Shown piece by piece: positions 25,539 through 34,130 of a DNA stretch of 41,016 nt. This stretch comes from an uncultured Actinoplanes sp. (GTDB lineage: Bacteria > Actinomycetota > Actinomycetes > Mycobacteriales > Micromonosporaceae): the NCBI RefSeq assembly GCF_934643405.1, contig NZ_CAKUCL010000039.1, positions 1-41,016 on the forward strand. The letters are read 5' to 3'. The notes beneath the pieces were generated by a model that saw only the letters and a program-made list of their open reading frames with translations, was not told the DNA's origin and did not search any database. Positions within the stretch are counted from its first letter, which is position 1; each line of letters opens with the position of its first letter. Made by a program: the position numbers and the translations under genes.

Positions 25539-25876
25539 AGTACGTGTTGATGTTCGCGGACACCGAGCAGTATTCGGCCGACCTGGCCGCGATGGGGGAG
25601 GCGGAACGCGAACGGGCGTACGGCCGGGTGCGGCAATGGTTCGCGGACAACGATCACGCGATCACCCACCACGCGTATCTGATGCCGCCGGAGACCGCCA
25701 CCACGCTGCGGCTGGACGGCGGCGAACCGCTGATCTCCGACGGCCCGTTCGTGGAGGGCAAGGAGATCATCAGCGGGTTCACCGAGATCGACGTCGCCGA
25801 CCTGGACGAGGCGCTGCGGATGGCGAAGTCGTGGCCGGGGTGCCCGGTCGTGGAGATCCGGCCGATCGCCGGATGA
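25535..25876 (+). CDS. YCII/DGPF-domain protein
   Basis: The 113-residue protein is a ferredoxin-like-fold YCII-related protein with the DGPF signature in LISDGPFVEGKEIISGF (about 67-83) and the typical tail CPVVEIRPI. Genes for DGPF proteins lie next to ECF42 sigma factors in many actinobacteria; their job is unknown, though a role in stress sensing or as targets of the sigma factor is discussed. It starts at a GTG in a GTGA overlap with the VOC gene and ends in an ATGA overlap with the sigma-factor gene. Confidence 0.93.
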   Translation: MKYVLMFADTEQYSADLAAMGEAERERAYGRVRQWFADNDHAITHHAYLMPPETATTLRLDGGEPLISDGPFVEGKEIISGFTEIDVADLDEALRMAKSWPGCPVVEIRPIAG

Positions 25877-27066
25877 GGACGCCCGCCGAGGATGAGCTGG
25901 CCCGGGTGGTCCGCGACCACACGGGCCGGCTTGCCGCGTCGCTGGTGGCCCTGATCGGCGATTTCGCCGCCGCCGAAGACCTGGTTGCCGACGCGGTGGA
26001 GGCCGCGCTCGTCCATTGGCCGGTCGAGGGCATTCCGGAGCACCCGGACGCCTGGCTCTACACCGTCGCGCGGCGGCGGGGGCTCGACCAGTTGCGCCGG
26101 GAGCAGCGGTACCGGGAGAAACTCGCTCTGGTCGCGTGGCCGGCGCCGGCCGAGCCGGACGGACGGCTGCGGCTGATCTTCACATGCTGCCATCCGGCCT
26201 TGCCGCGTACGGCGCAGATCCCGCTCACCCTGCGGGTGGTGTGCGGGCTGAGCACCGCTCAGATCGGCAAGGCGCTGCTGGTGCCGGAGAGCACGATCGG
26301 ACAGCGGATCACCCGCGCCAAACGCAAGATCCGCGACGCCGGCATCCCGTACCGCATCCCGGACCCGGACGAGCTCGGCGGGCGTCTCACCGAGGCCCTG
26401 GCCGTGATCTACCTGCTGTTCAACGAGGGCTATCTGTCCGCCGGCGGCACCCGTGCACACTCCCGGGATCTGACCGACGACGCCGAGTTCCTCGCCGGGC
26501 TGCTGCACCAGCTGATGCCCGCGGAACCGGAACCGGCCGGCCTGCTCGCGCTGATCCGGCTGCACCGGGCGCGGGCCGCCGCCCGGTTCGACGGCGAGCG
26601 GATCGTTCAGCTGCCGGACCAGGACCGGTCGCGATGGGACCGGGACGTGATCGCCGACGCCGTACGGCTGATCGCCCGCGCCGCCGCGATGCGCCGGCCC
26701 GGCCCGTACCAGTTGCAGGCCGCCATCGTCGCGTGTCACGCCGAGGCGCAACGGTGGGAGGACACCGACTGGGAGCAGATCGTGCTGCTCTACGACATGC
26801 TGCTGCGTCTCGCGCCATCCCCGGTGACCCGGCTGCACCGCGCCGTCGCCCGCCGCTATCTCGACGGTCCGCGGGCCGCGCTCGGCGACGTCGACGCGCT
26901 CGCCGGCAGCCTCGGCGACTACCACCTGTTCCACGCCACCCGCGCCGAACTGTTACGCGAGCTCGGCCACGACGAGCAGGCGAAGGCGGCCGACCGGCGA
27001 GCGCTGGAGCTCACCGCCAACCCGGCCGAACAGACGCTGCTGCGCGAACGGCTGCTGCGCGGTTGA
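25873..27066 (+). CDS. ECF42-type RNA polymerase sigma factor with C-terminal TPR-like extension
   Basis: The 397-residue protein has sigma region 2 (about 6-75: HTGRLAASLVALIGDFAAAE, then DAWLYTVARRRGLDQLRRE) and region 4 (about 110-160: PLTLRVVCGLSTAQIGKALL, then ESTIGQRITRAKRKIR). A long helical extension (about 170-397) includes the conserved FNEGYLSAGG block at about 178-187 and TPR-like repeats. The length, this block and the neighbouring DGPF gene define the ECF42 group, which has no classic anti-sigma factor; the C-terminal extension is thought to control activity. The start ATG at 25873 lies in an ATGA overlap. The next gene converges seven bases away. Confidence 0.93.
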   Translation: MRTPAEDELARVVRDHTGRLAASLVALIGDFAAAEDLVADAVEAALVHWPVEGIPEHPDAWLYTVARRRGLDQLRREQRYREKLALVAWPAPAEPDGRLRLIFTCCHPALPRTAQIPLTLRVVCGLSTAQIGKALLVPESTIGQRITRAKRKIRDAGIPYRIPDPDELGGRLTEALAVIYLLFNEGYLSAGGTRAHSRDLTDDAEFLAGLLHQLMPAEPEPAGLLALIRLHRARAAARFDGERIVQLPDQDRSRWDRDVIADAVRLIARAAAMRRPGPYQLQAAIVACHAEAQRWEDTDWEQIVLLYDMLLRLAPSPVTRLHRAVARRYLDGPRAALGDVDALAGSLGDYHLFHATRAELLRELGHDEQAKAADRRALELTANPAEQTLLRERLLRG

Positions 27067-27073
27067 CGCACCG

Positions 27074-27694
27074 TCACCCGGCCGTCGGCCGCCGCGCGTG
27101 AATGCGTTCGACAGAGCCGGCTTTGAGCCGCTGAGTTTCGACGACCTCGAAACCGGCCGCGATCACCGAGGGCAGCTGGCGACGGGTGAAATGCTCTCCG
27201 GCGGCCCGGATGGTCAGCTGTTCCAGCAGCCACTGCCCGGCCCGGACGGGCGGCCAGGAACTGCGGATGTGATCGAGCAGCAGCAGCCGCCCGCCCGGGG
27301 CCAGAACCCGTTTCATCTCGGTGATCGCGGCGACCGGGTCGGGAATCGTGCACAGCGACAGCGCGCAGACGGCGGTGTCGAAAGAGCTGTCGCCGAACGG
27401 CAGATGCTCGGCGTCACCGGTGTGCAGGTCGACGTGCCGGCCGGTGCCGGCGGCACGTTCCCGGGCGACGGCCAGCATCGCGGGACTCAGGTCGATGCCG
27501 GTCAGGGTGACGTCCGGCGGGTAGTGGGTGAGGTTGAGGCCGGTGCCGATCGCCACCTCCAGCACCCGGCCGCGGGCGCGGGCGCCGAGCCATTCGCGGC
27601 CGCCGCCGAACCAGACCTTCTCCAGGTACGCGATCTGTCTGTCGTACGCCGGTGCGTTCCTCTCGTAGATGCGCAGCACCTTCGCTGTGGTCAC
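27074..27694 (-). CDS. Class I SAM-dependent methyltransferase (UbiE-like)
   Basis: The 206-residue enzyme carries the SAM-binding motif VLEVAIGTGLNLTHYP (about 46-61), the acidic loop at LTGIDLSPAML (about 66-76), the TGDAEHLPFGDSSFDTAV region (about 93-110) and the motif FEVVETQRLKAG near the end. The substrate is not evident; the YERNAPAYDRQIAYLEK opening is common in actinobacterial phosphatidylethanolamine- or UbiE-type methyltransferases. I chose the GTG at 27694, which has GGGAGG six bases before it; longer frames upstream lack this. It is divergent from the diguanylate cyclase gene and convergent with the sigma-factor gene. Confidence 0.88.
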   Translation of the reverse strand: MTTAKVLRIYERNAPAYDRQIAYLEKVWFGGGREWLGARARGRVLEVAIGTGLNLTHYPPDVTLTGIDLSPAMLAVARERAAGTGRHVDLHTGDAEHLPFGDSSFDTAVCALSLCTIPDPVAAITEMKRVLAPGGRLLLLDHIRSSWPPVRAGQWLLEQLTIRAAGEHFTRRQLPSVIAAGFEVVETQRLKAGSVERIHARRPTAG

Positions 27695-27903
27695 GTGTCC
27701 TCCCCGCGGGCGGTGCAGGTGGTCGATGGCAGTCCGGCGGCGTCGAGCCAGGTTTCTGAACGTCTGACGACGCAGTTGTCCACCGCCGTTCGTCAGGATG
27801 TCCCTCCTTCGCCCCATCCCGCAACGGCGGTGACCGGCGCTTAGGAGCACATCTCTTCGTGCGGATAGCTCAACTCCCCTTGGCTGCCGCCGATGGAAGC
27901 GCC

Positions 27904-29460
27904 ATGACATCGGTAGGTAGTCGCTGGGTGCTGATCGGCCGTCGTACGACGCGGCCACCGCTGGCCGTCTGGTACCTGCTGGGCGGGTTCGGCACTATGC
28001 TGGCCTACTTCCAGGTCGGTGACTCCGGCGCGGTCGGTCAGGTCCTGCTGTACTGCCTGGTATCCGCGTCGGCGCCGGCGGCCATGCTGTACGGCACACG
28101 ACGCTACCGGCCCCGGCGCGCCTGGTGCTGGCTTCTCCTCTCGGCCGGGATGGCTGTCTCCACAGCGGCGGACGCCACGTTCTACACCACCCATCTCGTA
28201 TTCCATGACGAGCGGTTCCCTGCCCCGGCCGACGTGCTCTACCTCAGTCACTACCTGGTCCTGGCCGCCGGCCTGGTGCTCCTGATCCGGGCCCGCACCC
28301 CGCAGTGGCAGGCCGCCACCATGATCGACGCGGCGATCATCGCGGTCGCCGCCACCCTGCTCTACTGGATCTACCTGATCGGCCCGATCGCGTCCGGCCC
28401 GGCCGAGTCCACCCTGACCTGGCTGGCATCCGTCGGCTACCCGGTGATGGACCTGGTGCTCCTCGTGGTGGCCGCGCGGCTGGTCCTCGGCGTGGGCACG
28501 CGTACCCCCGCGTTCTATCTGCTGTGCGCCTCTCTCGGGCTGACCCTGCTCTCCGACACCGCCTACGGCCTGCAACAGGTAGCCGGCATCTATGAGGCCG
28601 GCAACTTCCTGGACGCCTCCTGGATGCTGGGCATGCTCGCGGTCGGCGCGGCCGGTCTGCACCCGTCCATGCGCGCGATGAGCGAACCGTCGGCGGTGGC
28701 CACCCCGGACGCCTCACCCGGACGGCTGGCCGTGCTCACCGTCGCCTCGCTGGTCGCGCCCGGCGTGCTCGTCCACGCCGCCGCCGGGCATCGCACGGTC
28801 AGCCTGTACGTGGTCGGCACCGCGTCGGCGCTGATCTACTTGCTTGTGCTGGCTCGCATGGCCGGCCTGGTCCGGCTGCAACGCCTGGCGGCCATCACTG
28901 ACGGGTTGACCGGGCTGCGTACCCGCCGCTTCTTCGAGCAAGCCATCGCCGACGACATCAACCGGGCTCACCGCCACGGCCGCGACCTCGCCGTCCTGCT
29001 CCTCGACGTGGACCACTTCAAGCAGGTCAACGACAGCTACGGTCACCCTGGCGGCGACCGGGTGCTCTGCGAGATCGCCGATCGGCTCCGCGCCGTGTGC
29101 CGCGGCCGTGCCGTCGTGGCCCGCTACGGCGGCGAGGAGTTCGCCGTCATTCTCACCGACACCACATCACCCGCGGCCGCCGCGTTCGCCGAACAACTGC
29201 GCCGCAGCGTGGCCGCACACCCCATCGCGGTCAACAACCGCACCCACATCACCGTCACTGTCTCCATCGGCCTGGCAACTCTGGACCGCGACACCGAGGC
29301 GGCCGCCCTAACCCTCGCCGCCGACCGAGCCCTGTACCAGGCCAAGAACAACGGACGCAACCAAATAGCCACCACGCCGGCCCAGCCGCACCCGGCGGGC
29401 AACCCGGCGGCCGGCACCCTGCCGACCAGCCCCCCGGTGGAGCCGGTCACCGTGCCGTAG
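27904..29460 (+). CDS. Membrane-bound diguanylate cyclase (GGDEF)
   Basis: The 518-residue protein makes cyclic di-GMP from two GTP. The first about 335 residues hold roughly ten membrane helices in a sensor-like domain, and a GGDEF domain (about 345-490) follows. The active-site signature is GGEEF (409-413), with the metal- and GTP-binding DVDHFKQVNDSYGH near 365-378. The inhibitory I-site would be RxxD five residues before GGEEF; here it reads RGRA, so product inhibition is probably absent. The tail after about 490 is rich in Pro and Thr. I chose the ATG at 27904 (GGAAG five bases before); a GTG at 27859 would add 15 residues. No EAL phosphodiesterase is encoded nearby. Confidence 0.92.
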   Translation: MTSVGSRWVLIGRRTTRPPLAVWYLLGGFGTMLAYFQVGDSGAVGQVLLYCLVSASAPAAMLYGTRRYRPRRAWCWLLLSAGMAVSTAADATFYTTHLVFHDERFPAPADVLYLSHYLVLAAGLVLLIRARTPQWQAATMIDAAIIAVAATLLYWIYLIGPIASGPAESTLTWLASVGYPVMDLVLLVVAARLVLGVGTRTPAFYLLCASLGLTLLSDTAYGLQQVAGIYEAGNFLDASWMLGMLAVGAAGLHPSMRAMSEPSAVATPDASPGRLAVLTVASLVAPGVLVHAAAGHRTVSLYVVGTASALIYLLVLARMAGLVRLQRLAAITDGLTGLRTRRFFEQAIADDINRAHRHGRDLAVLLLDVDHFKQVNDSYGHPGGDRVLCEIADRLRAVCRGRAVVARYGGEEFAVILTDTTSPAAAAFAEQLRRSVAAHPIAVNNRTHITVTVSIGLATLDRDTEAAALTLAADRALYQAKNNGRNQIATTPAQPHPAGNPAAGTLPTSPPVEPVTVP

Positions 29461-29536
29461 ATCGGGCGAGGCGCCCGGGTGGCGGACCGACGCAGCACGG
29501 CAGGGTGACTGGATTCATCGCGCCGCCTCATGGCGT

Positions 29537-29566
29537 GGTCGCGCCGTCCGGTCAGCCGGCGCGACC
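29537..29566 (+). terminator. Candidate terminator of the diguanylate cyclase gene
   Basis: Perfect 10-bp arms GGTCGCGCCG (29537-29546) and its complement (29557-29566) enclose a ten-base loop. It overlaps the 3' end of the convergent FNT gene, so it can act only on the plus-strand transcript. Confidence 0.5.
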
Positions 29567-30379
29567 GCGTTCCTCCGCGACGCGGTGCGGCACCCGCGCC
29601 AAGCGGAGGAACGCCACCAGTCCTACTCCGCCGACCACGTTTCCGACGACCGAGAACGCCAGCGCGCTGAGCCAGTCCAGGTAGCCGAAGGGGGCACCGG
29701 CGATGAGCGCGGCGAACATGAGGAGCGAGTCGAGGACACAGTGGAACAGTTGTCCTCCCGCCAGCAGCGCACCGAACAGCAGCGCGGGCACCAGCCGTAC
29801 GCCGAGATTCTCGGTGGCGTGCTGCATCCTGGTCATCAGAGTGATCACCATGCCGGCCAGGACGGCGAGGCAGAACGACCGGAGGCTCACGCCTAGCTCG
29901 GCGTAGTGCGTGCCCACCTCCACGGCCGTGTCGTGCAACGCCGGGAATGCCTGCACGATCAACCAGGCGACTGTCCACCCGCCGGCGAGATTGGCGAGCA
30001 GGGTGACCATCCACAGGCGGCCGAGACCGCGGAGCGAGCCGTGCCGGGCCGCGACGGCGGCCACCGGCACGAGAAAGTTCTCGGTGAACAGCTCGCTGCG
30101 GGCCAGCAGCAACGCGACGAAGCCGATGCTGAACGCGAGGCCAGCCAGGACGGTTGAACCGGTGGCGTGGTGCACGATCAGATAGGCCAGCACACCGGTA
30201 CCGACATCGATGCCGCCGAGCAGTCCGGTGACGACGAGCGTGGACAGCGGCCGTGCCAGGCGCACCGAGCCCTCGTCGACGAGACGGTCGAAGGCTTCCT
30301 CGAGCTCCGGCTCACGTTCGATCGGCGGCCGGACGATGCCGGAACCTTGCCGTCCGCTGCGCTGTGATGGAGGCTTCAC
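29552..30379 (-). CDS. Formate/nitrite transporter (FNT) family channel
   Basis: The 275-residue integral membrane protein follows the FNT pattern of six helices. Motifs include FSIGFVALLLARSELFTENF (about 98-117), which holds the conserved ELFTEN first signature, and HYAELG and HCVLDSLLMF in later helices. Members pass formate, nitrite, hydrosulfide or acetate. The N-terminal residues 1-40 are polar (IEREPELEEAFDRLVDEG), giving a cytoplasmic tail. I chose the GTG at 30379, which has a GGGGAAG about nine bases upstream; the longer frame to 30634 is unlikely because it is full of basic, low-complexity residues. The nearest neighbour on that side is 786 bases away. Confidence 0.85.
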   Translation of the reverse strand: MKPPSQRSGRQGSGIVRPPIEREPELEEAFDRLVDEGSVRLARPLSTLVVTGLLGGIDVGTGVLAYLIVHHATGSTVLAGLAFSIGFVALLLARSELFTENFLVPVAAVAARHGSLRGLGRLWMVTLLANLAGGWTVAWLIVQAFPALHDTAVEVGTHYAELGVSLRSFCLAVLAGMVITLMTRMQHATENLGVRLVPALLFGALLAGGQLFHCVLDSLLMFAALIAGAPFGYLDWLSALAFSVVGNVVGGVGLVAFLRLARVPHRVAEERGRAG

Positions 30380-31165
30380 CGGCGCTGACTTCCCCCTCGG
30401 CGCTGGTTCACACCCGTTTGCCTGTCGGCCGATGACCGCCGACCCGCCGTGATGGGGACACCCGGCGACGCGTGCACCGGCGGCGCTTCGGCGGGTGGTG
30501 GCAGGTCGGCGCTGCCGCAGGTTGTGATCGAGGTAGCTCAGTCGGGATGGTGGGCCTCGGCGGCGGCGAGCTTTCGTGGCGGTGGCCGGCCTGAGGGCGC
30601 CGACATGTACAAGGCGGGCGGCGCGGTTCCTCACCGCGAACGCCGCGGGCGCTGTCTACGGCACCAAGCCCCATGCCCACGAGCACGAGCCAGCGGCTTG
30701 GCCCTCGCGTCTCGCACTCCACCCCCGCACTGGAGCCGGAACTGCTCGGCGCGGGCAACGCAGACGCCGTCTGGACTGCAAGGAGTAAGCGGGAGACGAA
30801 GGCTTGGATCACCCTCAGGACCGCGATTGACGTCGTCACCGGCGACGAAGACAAGGCTGTTCCAGGGCGGCCACGCGGCCGCTCGACCTTCTTCGGGATC
30901 GTCCCGGCAATAGTCGAGGTAAACCGCTGCGTTGGCGGCGTACGCCCGGCTCGTGTCAACGGCGGTCGAAACCTGGCCCCCGCCTATCAGGACGCTGGTC
31001 CTGATAGGCGGGACGGCACGATGAAGTCTGAGCGCGGCCATGACCGCCCAAGCGCGCCGGGCCTTCCTTCCAGGCAATCGCGGGCGATGTCCCGGGACCC
31101 CGCCTTGCAAGGAGTCGACGGTCACTTTCCATACAAGGTTGGTGCGCTCCGGGTGCGACTCGCTG
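30380..31165. other. Long intergenic region with one hairpin
   Basis: I see no supported gene in these 786 bases; the open frames are GC-driven and lack start sites and recognisable products. The clear structure is the perfect 15-bp-stem hairpin at 30979-31012. Confidence 0.5.
30979..31012. terminator. Perfect 15-bp hairpin downstream of the chemoreceptor
   Basis: Arms CCCGCCTATCAGGAC (30979-30993) and its exact complement (30998-31012) flank a GCTG loop. The hairpin lies 153 bases past the chemoreceptor stop. Its perfect match and A/T content set it apart from the surrounding GC-rich DNA. It could terminate the minus-strand transcript or be the end of a lost mobile element; there is no U-tract. 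Confidence 0.6.
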
Positions 31166-32791
31166 TCAGTATCGGAAGTTGCTGACCAGGGCGGTGAGGT
31201 CGGCCGACATCCGAGCCAGATCGGTGGTGGCTTGTTGGGTCTGGTTGACCCCTTCGCTGGTGAGGCGGGCCGCTTCGGCGACACCGGTGATGTTCTCGGC
31301 GATTTCGTTGGTGCCGGTCGCGGCCTCGGCGACGCTGCGGTTCATTTCCGCGGTCGTGGCGGTCTGCTCCTCCACGGCGGAGGCGATGGTGGTCTGGAAA
31401 CTACTGATCCGGCCGATCACCTGAGAGATTTCCTCGATCGCGGTGACCGCGCCGCTGGTGTCGGCCTGGATGGCCTCGACCCGCCGGGAGATGTCCTCGG
31501 TCGCGCGAGCCGTCTCCTGCGCCAGGTCCTTGACCTCCGAGGCGACCACGGCGAAGCCTTTGCCGAGCTCGCCGGCGCGGGCTGCCTCGATGGTGGCGTT
31601 CAGCGCCAGCAGGTTGGTCTGCTCGGCGATCGCGGTGATGGTCTTGATGACGTTGCCGATCTCAGCCGACGACTCGCCGAGCTTGTTCATGGTGACCGAG
31701 GTGGCGGCGGTGATGGCGACGGCGTCGGAGGCGACCTGGGCTGCTTCGGATGCGTTCAGCGAGATCTCCCGGATCGAGGCGCCCATCTCCTCACTGCCCG
31801 CCGAGACCGTACTGACGCTGCGGGAGATCTGCTCAGCGGCAGCGGACACCGTCTGCGCCTGCGCGGTGGTCTCCTCCGCTGACGCGGCGATCTGCTGGGC
31901 GGTGCTCGACATCTGTTCCGACGCGCTGGCCAGTGACGTCGCCGACCCGTCGATCGTCGATATGGTCTGGCGCAGGCGGTTCAACGCCATGTCCAGGGCG
32001 CGGCCCATCAGTCCGGGCTCGTCACGTGAGGTCAGGCCGGTGGTGCGCGTGAGGTCACCGGCGGCCAGGCCGTCACAGACGTGCCGGACCTTGCCCAACG
32101 ACCGCACAATCTGACGCGCCACCCAGGCGCCCAGGAACAGGGCGAGCAGAGAACCGACGATCAGCAGCGCGATCGAGGTGGTGCGGCTGGACTCGTAGCC
32201 TGATTTCGCCGAGGCGGCGCTCCTCTGGGCGTCGGCATTCTCCGCGCCGGCCAGTGTGTCGAGGTCCTGGTTCACCTTGGTGACCACCGGGACGGTCGAC
32301 GTGTCGCGGGTCTTCTGCCAGGCTTCGATGTCGTTGGCCCGGCCAGCCGGTAGCTGCTTGTTCTTGGCGATCTGCACGAAGGCCTGCCATCCGGACTGCA
32401 GGTGGCTGATCACCGCAGGGTCGCCGGCCGGGTTGCTGTTCTCGTACGCGGTGAAGGCCGCGTCGACGGTCTGCAGGTCGGCGGTGAAACGGTCTTCATA
32501 TCTGGCCGTGGTGGCGTTGTCGGTGGAGATGGCGTGGTTGGCCAGGTCCAACTGTGTCTGCGCTATCGACGATCTGATGTCACCGACGGCTCTGATACTT
32601 GCCACGTTGCTGGAATAGATCGCCTGTGCGGACGCGCTGGCGGTGCTCAGCGCCCGCAGACCGACGATGCCCAAGATGATCGCGACCAGCACAGCGATGC
32701 TGACCGCTGTGAGGATCTTGATGTTGACGTTGAGATCGGCGAAGAAACGCCGTGTCTGCACGGGCGTGTCGCTGCCGGTATCCGTAGCCAT
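31166..32791 (-). CDS. Methyl-accepting chemotaxis protein
   Basis: The 541-residue transmembrane receptor has a short cytoplasmic start, TM1 (about 25-46), an extracellular helical-bundle sensor (about 47-205), TM2 (about 206-227), HAMP (about 228-280) and a signalling domain (about 290-541). The hairpin tip is present: EQTNLLALNATIEAARAGEL (about 399-418). The sensor resembles 4HB-MCP ligand-binding domains. No CheR pentapeptide is at the C-terminus (ends SNFRY). It feeds a CheA/CheW pathway encoded elsewhere. A motile actinomycete such as Actinoplanes, with flagellated spores, would use such receptors. The start ATG at 32791 has a GAGAG before it. Confidence 0.95.
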   Translation of the reverse strand: MATDTGSDTPVQTRRFFADLNVNIKILTAVSIAVLVAIILGIVGLRALSTASASAQAIYSSNVASIRAVGDIRSSIAQTQLDLANHAISTDNATTARYEDRFTADLQTVDAAFTAYENSNPAGDPAVISHLQSGWQAFVQIAKNKQLPAGRANDIEAWQKTRDTSTVPVVTKVNQDLDTLAGAENADAQRSAASAKSGYESSRTTSIALLIVGSLLALFLGAWVARQIVRSLGKVRHVCDGLAAGDLTRTTGLTSRDEPGLMGRALDMALNRLRQTISTIDGSATSLASASEQMSSTAQQIAASAEETTAQAQTVSAAAEQISRSVSTVSAGSEEMGASIREISLNASEAAQVASDAVAITAATSVTMNKLGESSAEIGNVIKTITAIAEQTNLLALNATIEAARAGELGKGFAVVASEVKDLAQETARATEDISRRVEAIQADTSGAVTAIEEISQVIGRISSFQTTIASAVEEQTATTAEMNRSVAEAATGTNEIAENITGVAEAARLTSEGVNQTQQATTDLARMSADLTALVSNFRY

Positions 32792-33325
32792 ATCCGGTCT
32801 CTCTTCAGAGGTGTGTCGGGCGCCCTCGGACGCAACGCGGTGGCACCCCGCGGTCAGGCCCCGCCTCCCGCCCCATCCCTATCGGCACGATCACCTACCG
32901 AGTGAGCGTCAACGACAGATCCGGGTTGTTCGGCCAGTGTCGAAGCATTTGTCCTACGATTCGCCTCGCGTCTGGACGGCCGATAGGTCAGCGGCGGCGT
33001 TGCTGGTCCGCGGAGGCGTGGCCAGACCTGGCTCACCGTGACGACGGGCCAGCGGCGAGTTCGTCTGCGCAGCGGATCAGGGAGGCCCGGACGCCGCTCA
33101 TGAGCTGCATGGCCGCCGCGACGTCCGCCCCCGCCGTCACGCTTGTCCGGTCCTGGCACTGCCTTGAGACACCTCCACGGCCTGCGCCGGCCCACGCTCG
33201 ACGAGGTGTTCCTGCTTCTGGGTCAGCATTGCCGCCCTCGTCTTGCAAGGTGCCGGAGCTGCCGGAACGAGCCTCGTGGGCACCCCGGCGGTGTAATCGA
33301 CCATCCGGTCGGGTAGATCCACAGG
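32792..33325. other. Intergenic region with a possible ABC-ATPase remnant
   Basis: This 534-base stretch holds no intact gene. A short piece of coding-like sequence near 33160-33245 is listed separately. The part from about 32792 to 32900 is the leader of the chemoreceptor gene. Confidence 0.45.
33155..33245 (+). pseudogene. Possible C-terminal remnant of a DrrA-type ABC ATPase
   Basis: One plus-strand frame reads TALRHLHGLRRPTLDEVFLL followed by LGQ. The RRPTLDEVFL segment is the conserved C-terminal tail of DrrA/CcmA-type drug-export ATPases. Nothing upstream shows Walker or signature motifs, so at most about 25 residues survive. It could be coincidence in GC-rich DNA. Confidence 0.35.
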
Positions 33326-33601
33326 ATGACTTCGCACGACGAGATGTCCCGTCGGCAACGGACCGCCGCAGCGATGCACGGCACCGCGGAGCAACTGGAG
33401 CGGGCCGAAGCCATCCTGCATCGAAGCGCCCAGGAATCCCCGGACCCGAGCACCACGACGCGCCTGCACGCCCTCGGCGACGAGGTGACCGCGCAGGCGC
33501 AAGCCATCGACGCGCGCGCCGACCGGCTCCCGCAGGCAGGAGCGGGCCGCGAAGGTGACGGAGCATCGCAAGCACCTCGTGACCGTGCCCCGAGTGAATG
33601 A
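33326..33601 (+). CDS. Small hypothetical hydrophilic protein
   Basis: The 91-residue product is charged and helical over about 5-70 (MSRRQRTAAAMHGTAEQLER, then AEAILHRSAQES), with no signal peptide, no membrane segment and no cysteine. The last 20 residues are low-complexity and may reflect a frameshifted end. Start ATG at 33326; an internal ATG at 33344 is also possible. It resembles small unknown actinobacterial proteins with a conserved helical core. I have only moderate confidence that it is a gene. Confidence 0.5.
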   Translation: MTSHDEMSRRQRTAAAMHGTAEQLERAEAILHRSAQESPDPSTTTRLHALGDEVTAQAQAIDARADRLPQAGAGREGDGASQAPRDRAPSE

Positions 33602-33842
33602 AGGGTGCCGCCCGCACCTGACCGCAGCTGTGAGAACGGTCGCGCCCGGTGGGGGCGGAGCCGACCTCGGTGATGCACGCCGAAAGTGCGGGTAAGATCC
33701 CCGATTCCGCACCGGGCGCCAGGGTCCGACGTGTGGCCAGGGGCGGCATCTCGCCGGCCGGCAGTCCCTCGTCCGCGCCTCCCCGATCACACTGATCCGG
33801 CAGTGCCGGCGTCGGCACCCTGATGCCCCCGCAGCTGAGCCT

Positions 33843-34130
33843 TCACTCGCCGGAGTGCTTGTCGAGGAAGCGGATGGCGGCGAGGACGGCGCCGAAGGTC
33901 CCCAGCGCGGCGGAGCCGCCCGCGGCGAGCGCGGCTTGCTCATCGCCGCCGACGACGGCCGTGAGCAGACCGGCCAATACACCGCCCTGAACACCGAGCA
34001 CGACTGCGATACTCAGCCAGATGAGACGGTCGTCTCGGTTCGGCGCCGGCACGACCGGGGACCGCCGACGGCTGCGGCGGTGACCACGTGCACCCTTCCC
34101 CGGATTGTGGTCCGGCTTGACGTTGACCAC
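33843..34130 (-). CDS. Small membrane protein of unknown function
   Basis: The 95-residue protein has a basic N-terminal tail (about 1-30) and two hydrophobic segments (about 33-58 and 62-85), ending in a polar tail (RFLDKHSGE). It is probably a two-helix inner-membrane protein; no family recognised. I chose the GTG at 34130 with GAGGTG about six bases upstream. A TCGTAC-CTAT-GTACGA palindrome lies about 65 bases before this start. Confidence 0.6.
   Translation of the reverse strand: MVNVKPDHNPGKGARGHRRSRRRSPVVPAPNRDDRLIWLSIAVVLGVQGGVLAGLLTAVVGGDEQAALAAGGSAALGTFGAVLAAIRFLDKHSGE

Noticed and set aside
30528..30600. A tRNA-like start, GGTAGCTCAGTCGGGA
   Set aside because: The D-arm-like string is present, but no anticodon arm, GTTCGA T-loop or paired acceptor ends follow at the right distances.
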